Shown piece after piece: positions 58,661 through 64,000 of a stretch of 64,000 nt of DNA; within the stretch, counting starts at the first letter, position 1; the number at the start of each line of letters is the position of its first letter. The DNA is from UBA2336 sp964419145 (GTDB taxonomy: Bacteria; Bacteroidota; Bacteroidia; Cytophagales; Cyclobacteriaceae). The notes under the pieces were generated by a model, which ran no database searches, had not been told where the DNA came from, and worked only from the letters and a program-made list of their open reading frames with translations. Position numbers and translations under genes: made by a program. The stretch covers positions 434,001 through 498,000 of the forward strand of contig CAYQOM010000001.1 in assembly GCA_964419145.1 (NCBI GenBank), in the 5' to 3' direction.

Positions 58661-61390
58661 TCAGGTGGTTTCCTCCGTAGGTGCAGAAGATTTGGTTTCC
58701 TCTGTGGCTGGCTCAGGTTCTTTTTCGCTTTCTGTTTCCTCAGTCTGTGCATAGCCCCCTCGTTTATCGATAGAACGAAGCATGAATTTTCGTAAAAACA
58801 ATTCTGCCGGAAGGATCAGGAATGCAATTCCCACTTGTACCAGAAATTCAACCACTGGGCTGCTATCCGTCACAAATGTTGATCCTGCTGCGGTTTGAAT
58901 AAACTCGATAAGAATGATGATGGAAAGCAAGGATAAAACCATGCTGACGTAGCGAAACCGGTTGCTTAGTCTGAATGATAGTATCACCAACGAAGCGAAA
59001 ATCACAAACTCAAGCGCGTAAAACCAGGAGCGTTTCCAATACGGGGGAAGAACTTCCATTTGCACCGGATCCAGTTCTGTTACCCGACCAAAAATATCTT
59101 TAGCCTGAACCTTTAATGCATACTCACCGGTTGGCAAATAGGGTATATCAATCTGGCTATTGCTTGCCGACCACTCCGTCCAGGTTGCATTCAATCCTTC
59201 AAGAAAATACCGGTACTCAATGGATCGCGCCCCAATGTAATCGGGCTTTACTACTGTGAAATGCAAGGCACTATTTTCCTGATCAATCCGAAGTTTATTT
59301 TTTCTGATCTCGATATTTTTCTGTTCCATGCTTCGCAGAAATAATGGAAAAGAGGTTTCATACGGTTGTAGTTTCTTGGTGTCAAATTGAAGCAATTCAT
59401 TGTTACCGGTAATGATCCATAGGTTATCAGAAGACTTGTCGTGGGATACAAAACGTATTTCTGCAAACAGGTTCAACAAATCTACTCCAGCATTTTGATT
59501 TGATTCCCCTAATACAAACCAGCCGTGATCATCATTAAACCACACCCTGTCTGATTCTGTGAAGTATACTTCAGGTTGTGGCAACGAGTCGATAGCCACA
59601 AGTGCTGATCCGGAAGTGTTGAGGTTGAAAAATCCGGAAGAGGTAACAACCAAGGGTTGGTCATTAACACTGGCTCCAATGATCCGGTCAAATCGGGCAT
59701 TGGGCACAGCGTAATTCTGAACAGCTTGTGCCGTATCAACAGCTATGCGATAAACCCGATCCAGGCCACACAACCAAAATGCTTTTCCGGGCTCATCAAA
59801 TACATAGTTTATTGGCTCTTCAATGCCTTTAATCAATCGTGTTTCAATCCACTGGTTTCCCTTAGAAACAAATTCATGAATTTTATCATCGTAGGTAGAG
59901 ATGATTACCTTTCCTGTTGCGGCAGAAGCGTATAGATACCGCGTGGGATAATCCAGCACAGGAATAATTTCTTCGTTGGTAATTTCATTTACTCCATTTA
60001 GTCCGGCCGAAAGCAATCTTCCATTCCACGCCACAAGCTGGGTTACTTTGGCGTCAATCCCATCCAGTTTTTTATAGGCATAATGTGAGGATCGCAATAT
60101 GCGCTTTGTTCGCTTCTCTCTTCGATAGGTAACGCCTCCAGCTTCGGAAGGTGCGCCCGTTGCTGGGGCCTGGTTAACAACCTCTTCCTCTGGTTTCTTT
60201 TTACGAAGAAATGCGAACAGTCCTCCCTTGCGTTCTGGTTTTACTTCTACTACCGGAGGTTCTTCCGCTTTCTGCGTTGTCCGTTTCGATCTGATGGGAA
60301 CGTCAACATAGTAGGTTATCTCATCATAGAACTCCTCTTTAACAAGTTTGTATAAACCTAAAGAGGTGCCTACATAAACTTCATTCTGATAGCGGGTAGC
60401 GCATAACAGGTTCCCCTGCAATCCGGCATAATAGCGGTACGACCGGAAAGGTAAATACGGAGCAATGCGGGTGAATCCGTAAGTGTGTGCTGCCCAGATA
60501 TGTTGATGCCGATCTTTTGCCAACATGTAAATTTCATTGTCAGGCAAACCTGTGCTGTAATTGATTATCTCTTCCGTTGTACCTGTTGCGGGGTTGATAA
60601 AAACTACTCCTCCCCGTAACGTACCAAGGGCCACCAAATCTTTATTTACCCAAGTGGCATTTACAAAAACACTGGCCGATAGATAGGTGGAGTCCGCCAG
60701 TGTGATCTCGCGAAGTTTCATGTCCTCTTCGCACAGGAACAATCGGTTATCCGCGGTGCCCAGCAAGTATTGATTTTCCTGTCGCTCAGCAAACACAAGG
60801 GCAGTTGTATCTTGAAGCAAGCTGGCCGGAACCATTGAGTTTTTTCCCAACGTGAATACGCCCCGGCTTTCTGTGCTTACAAAAATGTTACCGAATATTT
60901 CATGCAGCCCCAACCAATCATCCTCTTCATTCGAACCGAGGTGCGTCACTTCATCGCGGGAAGCGGAGTAAACAAAAAAATGACTGTCGCCTAAAAAATA
61001 AAGCTGATCATTGATGGCAAGCATCTGAAAGATATTCTGGCCATCAGCCTTCTCGTAAATCGGAACGTACGTTGTGTTGCCAAAAAGGTCCACATCAATC
61101 CTTCCAAAACCTCTTGATCCGGCTACATAGAGTTTGTTGTTGAAAATTTCAAGTGCATACACCGCACCTGATGTGCGGATAACATCCCATGTTCGCCCAT
61201 CAAAGCGAAGCACGCCACCCTGTATGGCAAAATAGAACAAGCCCCGGTCGTCCTGGGCAATATCAAAGCAAACGTTGTTGTTGAAGTGCTCCTTACCCGG
61301 AATAAAATGTGATAAAAAGTAATTGCCCGTCTGTGCCGAAACAAACAGCGAGCTAACTAAGCAAAACGCAAGAAATTTACCTTTCATCAC
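58661..61390 (-). CDS. Exported propeller / Y_Y_Y sensor protein without output domain
   Basis: 909 residues with a signal peptide (FLAFCLVSSLFVSAQT). Residues 30-640 have two-component-regulator propeller-type repeats (FDIAQDDRGLFYFAIQGGVL, MLAKDRHQHIWAAHTYGFTR). A Y_Y_Y-like domain follows (IEYRYFLEGLNATWTEWSAS, IPYLPTGEYALKVQAKDIFG), then three or four membrane helices (ALEFVIFASLVILSF, MVLSLLSIIILIEFI, FLVQVGIAFLILPAELFL), and a short acidic tail ending in repeated EET. In related hybrid sensors the helices lead into a kinase and an AraC-type domain, which are missing here. Two Lys/Pro-rich stretches (about 375-425) interrupt the propeller. Confidence 0.9.
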   Translation of the reverse strand: MMKGKFLAFCLVSSLFVSAQTGNYFLSHFIPGKEHFNNNVCFDIAQDDRGLFYFAIQGGVLRFDGRTWDVIRTSGAVYALEIFNNKLYVAGSRGFGRIDVDLFGNTTYVPIYEKADGQNIFQMLAINDQLYFLGDSHFFVYSASRDEVTHLGSNEEDDWLGLHEIFGNIFVSTESRGVFTLGKNSMVPASLLQDTTALVFAERQENQYLLGTADNRLFLCEEDMKLREITLADSTYLSASVFVNATWVNKDLVALGTLRGGVVFINPATGTTEEIINYSTGLPDNEIYMLAKDRHQHIWAAHTYGFTRIAPYLPFRSYRYYAGLQGNLLCATRYQNEVYVGTSLGLYKLVKEEFYDEITYYVDVPIRSKRTTQKAEEPPVVEVKPERKGGLFAFLRKKKPEEEVVNQAPATGAPSEAGGVTYRREKRTKRILRSSHYAYKKLDGIDAKVTQLVAWNGRLLSAGLNGVNEITNEEIIPVLDYPTRYLYASAATGKVIISTYDDKIHEFVSKGNQWIETRLIKGIEEPINYVFDEPGKAFWLCGLDRVYRIAVDTAQAVQNYAVPNARFDRIIGASVNDQPLVVTSSGFFNLNTSGSALVAIDSLPQPEVYFTESDRVWFNDDHGWFVLGESNQNAGVDLLNLFAEIRFVSHDKSSDNLWIITGNNELLQFDTKKLQPYETSFPLFLRSMEQKNIEIRKNKLRIDQENSALHFTVVKPDYIGARSIEYRYFLEGLNATWTEWSASNSQIDIPYLPTGEYALKVQAKDIFGRVTELDPVQMEVLPPYWKRSWFYALEFVIFASLVILSFRLSNRFRYVSMVLSLLSIIILIEFIQTAAGSTFVTDSSPVVEFLVQVGIAFLILPAELFLRKFMLRSIDKRGGYAQTEETESEKEPEPATEETKSSAPTEETT

Positions 61391-61426
61391 TTCAGCCGAA
61401 AACCAAAGTTAATAATTCCCGTCTGC

Positions 61427-63520
61427 TTAACTTATGCGGCTCCAGTTAACCACCGATTTTCGCATGCGCGCTACCTGTTCACGGATTACCTGATTATCGG
61501 AATGCTTTAAATCCGGGTCTTTTTCAAGGATTTCTATGGCTGTTTCGCGGGCAGCCTGTAACAGTTTCGTGTCTTTACCCAGGTCAGCGATTAACAAATC
61601 CAGCACACCACTTTGTTGCGTACCCATCAAATCGCCTGGGCCACGCAGTTGAAGATCGGTTTCGGCAATTTCAAAACCATTGTTGGTGCGTACCATAGTT
61701 TCAATTCGCTTTTTGGAATCGGTTGAGAGTTTGAAGCTGGTCATTAAAATACAATACGATTGCTCTGCTCCCCGCCCAACACGCCCGCGCAACTGGTGCA
61801 ATTGTGAAAGTCCGAAGCGCTCGGCATTTTCAATCACCATTACTGAAGCGTTGGGCACATCAACCCCTACTTCAATTACGGTAGTGGCCACCATAATGCT
61901 GGTTTCGCCTTTTGCAAAGCGAGCCATTTCATATTCTTTTGCATCCGGCTTCATTTTGCCATGCACAATGCTGATGGCTTCATCGGGGAATGCGCGACAA
62001 ATACTTTCGTAGCCATCCATTAAATGTTTGAGGTCAAGTTCTTCTGACTCTTCAATGAGCGGGTACACAATGTACACTTGCCGGCCAGCTTTAATTTGTT
62101 GTTTCAAAAAACCATTTACTTCGAGGCGATGTGAATCGTATTTATGAATGGTTTTAATGGGCTTTCTGCCGGAAGGCAATTCATCAATCACCGAAACATC
62201 CAGATCGCCATAAAGCGTCATAGCTAATGTACGTGGAATCGGTGTGGCCGTCATCACCAGCACATGTGGGTATACATCTTTGTTTTTACTCCATAGTTTG
62301 GATCGCTGTGCTACGCCAAACCGATGCTGCTCATCAATAATGGCAAGGCCCAGGTTTTTAAATTGAACTTCTTCTTCCAGTAACGCATGTGTTCCAATGA
62401 GAATCCGTAACGATCCATCGCGTAAGCCATGATGAATTTCTTTTCGCGCTGCTTTTTTTGTTGATCCGGTTAACAATGCAATGGTGATGTGCATCTGCTC
62501 TGCAAATTTGCTGAGCGTTTTAAAATGTTGTTGTGCCAGAATTTCCGTTGGCGCCATTAATGCACATTGGGCATTTCCGCCAAGTGCAATCAGCATGCAC
62601 ACAAACGACACGATGGTTTTACCGCTTCCCACATCGCCTTGCAACAACCTGTTCATTTGTTTGCCCGAACGCATGTCGGCATAGATTTCCTTGATCACCC
62701 GCTTTTGTGCGTTGGTCAGTTGAAACGGCAGGTGTTCGTTATAGAATTGTGTAAGTACTGCTGCATCCGTAAACGCTTGCCCGCGATACTTTTCCTTGCG
62801 CACCAATTTTAACTTGAGCAGGCGCAACTGAATGTAAAAGAGCTCTTCGAATTTTAATCGCTGTTGTGCTTGCGCAAGTCGTTGATGATTTTCCGGAAAA
62901 TGAATGTGCCGCATTGCTGCTCGCTTATCCATCAGTTTAAACCGCTTGATGATGGACTCCGGAAGCGTTTCATGTATGTTGTCTTTCGCAAGTACCAACA
63001 ACTCCTGCTGTAACTTAACAAGGGCTTTGCTGTCGAGGTAGCGCTTGCGCAACGTTTCTGTAACCGGATAAACGGGTTGCAAAAAACCACCCTTTTCATT
63101 TTTTGTTGTCAGCACTTCAACTTCAGGGTGAGCTATGCTAAATCGCTTTCCGTATTTGGAAGGTTTACCAAATGCAACATATTCAGTACCGGGCTGAACT
63201 TTTTCCAGCATCCATTTAATGCCCTGAAACCATACCAATTCCATTTCTCCGGTATCATCAACCAGGTACGCCACCAGCCTCTTTCGGGCTCCAACGCCAA
63301 TAATCTCCTTTTTGGTAACCTTACCCTTTACCTGCACAAAAGGCATTTCTTCGGTTAATTCCTTTATGGAATAAAAGCGGGTACGATCTTCATAGCGAAA
63401 AGGATAGTGCTGAATGAGGTCACCAAACGTGAAAATATTTAACTGCTTGTTTAGCAATGCCGATCGTTGGGGGCCAACGCCTTTCAGGTATTCAATGGGT
63501 GTATCAAAAAATCCGGGCAT
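61427..63520 (-). CDS. recG: ATP-dependent DNA helicase RecG
   Basis: 697 residues. RecG remodels stalled forks and branches Holliday junctions. It has the wedge/OB-fold N-terminus (GVGPQRSALLNKQLNIFTFG, YEDRTRFYSIKELTEEMPFV) and the SF2 helicase motifs: RLLQGDVGSGKTIVSFVCML (I), ALMAPTEILAQQHFKTLSKF (Ia), IIDEQHRFGVAQR (II, DExH), MTATPIPRTLAMTLYGDLDV (III), and MVATTVIEVGVDVPNASVMV with HQLRGRVGRGAEQSYCILM (V-VI). The C-terminal RecG extension is present. The start at 63520 gives the usual N-terminus. Confidence 0.97.
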   Translation of the reverse strand: MPGFFDTPIEYLKGVGPQRSALLNKQLNIFTFGDLIQHYPFRYEDRTRFYSIKELTEEMPFVQVKGKVTKKEIIGVGARKRLVAYLVDDTGEMELVWFQGIKWMLEKVQPGTEYVAFGKPSKYGKRFSIAHPEVEVLTTKNEKGGFLQPVYPVTETLRKRYLDSKALVKLQQELLVLAKDNIHETLPESIIKRFKLMDKRAAMRHIHFPENHQRLAQAQQRLKFEELFYIQLRLLKLKLVRKEKYRGQAFTDAAVLTQFYNEHLPFQLTNAQKRVIKEIYADMRSGKQMNRLLQGDVGSGKTIVSFVCMLIALGGNAQCALMAPTEILAQQHFKTLSKFAEQMHITIALLTGSTKKAARKEIHHGLRDGSLRILIGTHALLEEEVQFKNLGLAIIDEQHRFGVAQRSKLWSKNKDVYPHVLVMTATPIPRTLAMTLYGDLDVSVIDELPSGRKPIKTIHKYDSHRLEVNGFLKQQIKAGRQVYIVYPLIEESEELDLKHLMDGYESICRAFPDEAISIVHGKMKPDAKEYEMARFAKGETSIMVATTVIEVGVDVPNASVMVIENAERFGLSQLHQLRGRVGRGAEQSYCILMTSFKLSTDSKKRIETMVRTNNGFEIAETDLQLRGPGDLMGTQQSGVLDLLIADLGKDTKLLQAARETAIEILEKDPDLKHSDNQVIREQVARMRKSVVNWSRIS

Positions 63521-63644
63521 GCTGATCGTAGCACAAAAAAATAAAAATTAACCTTAAGTTAACGATAGAACGCGTTAAACCTTAATGAGAAAAATTGATC
63601 TAAGTGCGCAAAGGTTACTATTTTTACGCACCCGATATTCAGGA

Positions 63645-63914
63645 ATGATGATTGTGAAGCCGAGCCTATACCGAGGAATTGAATTTGTTTGTATCACTGA
63701 TCTGCCAGCGGAACAGCAAATACTGCTGCAATCTTCACCACAATTTCCTGAACGCATCAATATTCTTATCGAGGGAGAGATTAAACGAAACTGCATTCAG
63801 TACAATGTATACACCCAATGGTTTCAGGATGTGTATAAAACCTCGGTAGCACAAGCACCGGCCGTTAAGCAAATAGAGCCTGCCAAATCTGATCTGGTTT
63901 TGCAAAAAGCCTGA
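63645..63914 (+). CDS. Small protein of unknown function
   Basis: 89 residues from the ATG at 63645 (MMIVKPSLYRGIEFVCITDL), preceded closely by AGGA. The frame is open further upstream, but that part has no family-like shape. The body (PQFPERINILIEGEIKRNCI, QYNVYTQWFQDVYKTSVAQA) looks like a folded alpha/beta protein; a flexible tail ends in KSDLVLQKA. I recall similar small proteins in Bacteroidota but cannot name a family. It is divergent from recG and its stop lies against the end of the partial gene on the other strand. Confidence 0.65.
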   Translation: MMIVKPSLYRGIEFVCITDLPAEQQILLQSSPQFPERINILIEGEIKRNCIQYNVYTQWFQDVYKTSVAQAPAVKQIEPAKSDLVLQKA

Positions 63915-64000
63915 TCACTCTGGCCATATAGCGTTCTGTGGAACAATTTCCAGAACATTGCCCGCAGGATCTTCGAAGTAAAATGATTTCTTTCCGCTCT
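63915..64000 (-). CDS. VOC (glyoxalase/bleomycin resistance) family protein, 3' end only
   Basis: The last 28 codons of a minus-strand gene cut by the window edge, ending at TGA (63915-63917). The sequence SFYFEDPAGNVLEIVPQNAI contains the family's late beta strand with the metal-binding Glu (NVLEIV). The substrate cannot be told. Confidence 0.7.
   Translation of the reverse strand, partial: SGKKSFYFEDPAGNVLEIVPQNAIWPE

Overview
The window looks like chromosomal DNA from a gliding-type Bacteroidota bacterium, most likely a member of the Cytophagales. The evidence is a gliding-motility lipoprotein (GldB), Bacteroidota families such as DUF6702 and DUF6340, many exported proteins and lipoproteins, a tricorn-type protease, leaderless-looking promoters with a TAnnTTTG -7 box, and several families of short palindromic intergenic repeats. 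I see no rRNA, tRNA or CRISPR array. Placement is from recognised families only; no search was run.

Left part (1-13.7 kb): a very large exported protein truncated by the window edge, prmA, a PIN toxin/antitoxin pair, tpiA, a membrane protein with a HEIAH motif, gldB, a DUF6702/HupE/M1-peptidase group and an FtsX/MacB-type permease.

Accessory part (13.7-25.9 kb): this is the most unusual stretch. A cluster of about 135-190 bp REP-like units surrounds a small GIY-YIG nuclease gene. Two 19-23 bp palindromes are inserted inside one of those units, and the same palindrome recurs in another structured element at 20.3 kb. Next come four gene-less palindromes that look like operators, then a complete restriction-modification island: vsr, a controller HTH gene with C-box-like operators, a Dcm-type C5 methyltransferase, an unrecognised protein with a PD-(D/E)xK-like signature, and an EcoRII-type endonuclease. 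A tricorn-like protease and an AAA+/DUF4143-type ATPase with a palindrome touching its start codon follow.

Middle part (25.8-44.5 kb): a TetR-controlled alpha/beta hydrolase with two matching operators, an esterase-like lipoprotein, a REC-only response regulator convergent with a sensor-less histidine kinase, a 2OG-Fe(II) oxygenase, an amidase, a dienelactone hydrolase, a CBS protein, an acyl-CoA synthetase, polA (proofreading motifs apparently lost), a second AAA ATPase behind three 14-bp tandem repeats, a threonine dehydratase/serine racemase-type enzyme and several small membrane or lipoproteins.

Right part (44.5-64 kb): an S9 peptidase, a GAF-domain receptor without an output domain, a thioredoxin-like protein, formimidoylglutamate deiminase and N-formylglutamate amidohydrolase (histidine degradation), two small coiled-coil membrane proteins, a GH3 N-acetylhexosaminidase and a PBP4-type carboxypeptidase (cell wall recycling), a DinB protein, an exported propeller/Y_Y_Y sensor upstream of a soluble six-PAS histidine kinase, recG, a small conserved-looking protein, and the 3' end of a VOC-family gene cut by the window edge.
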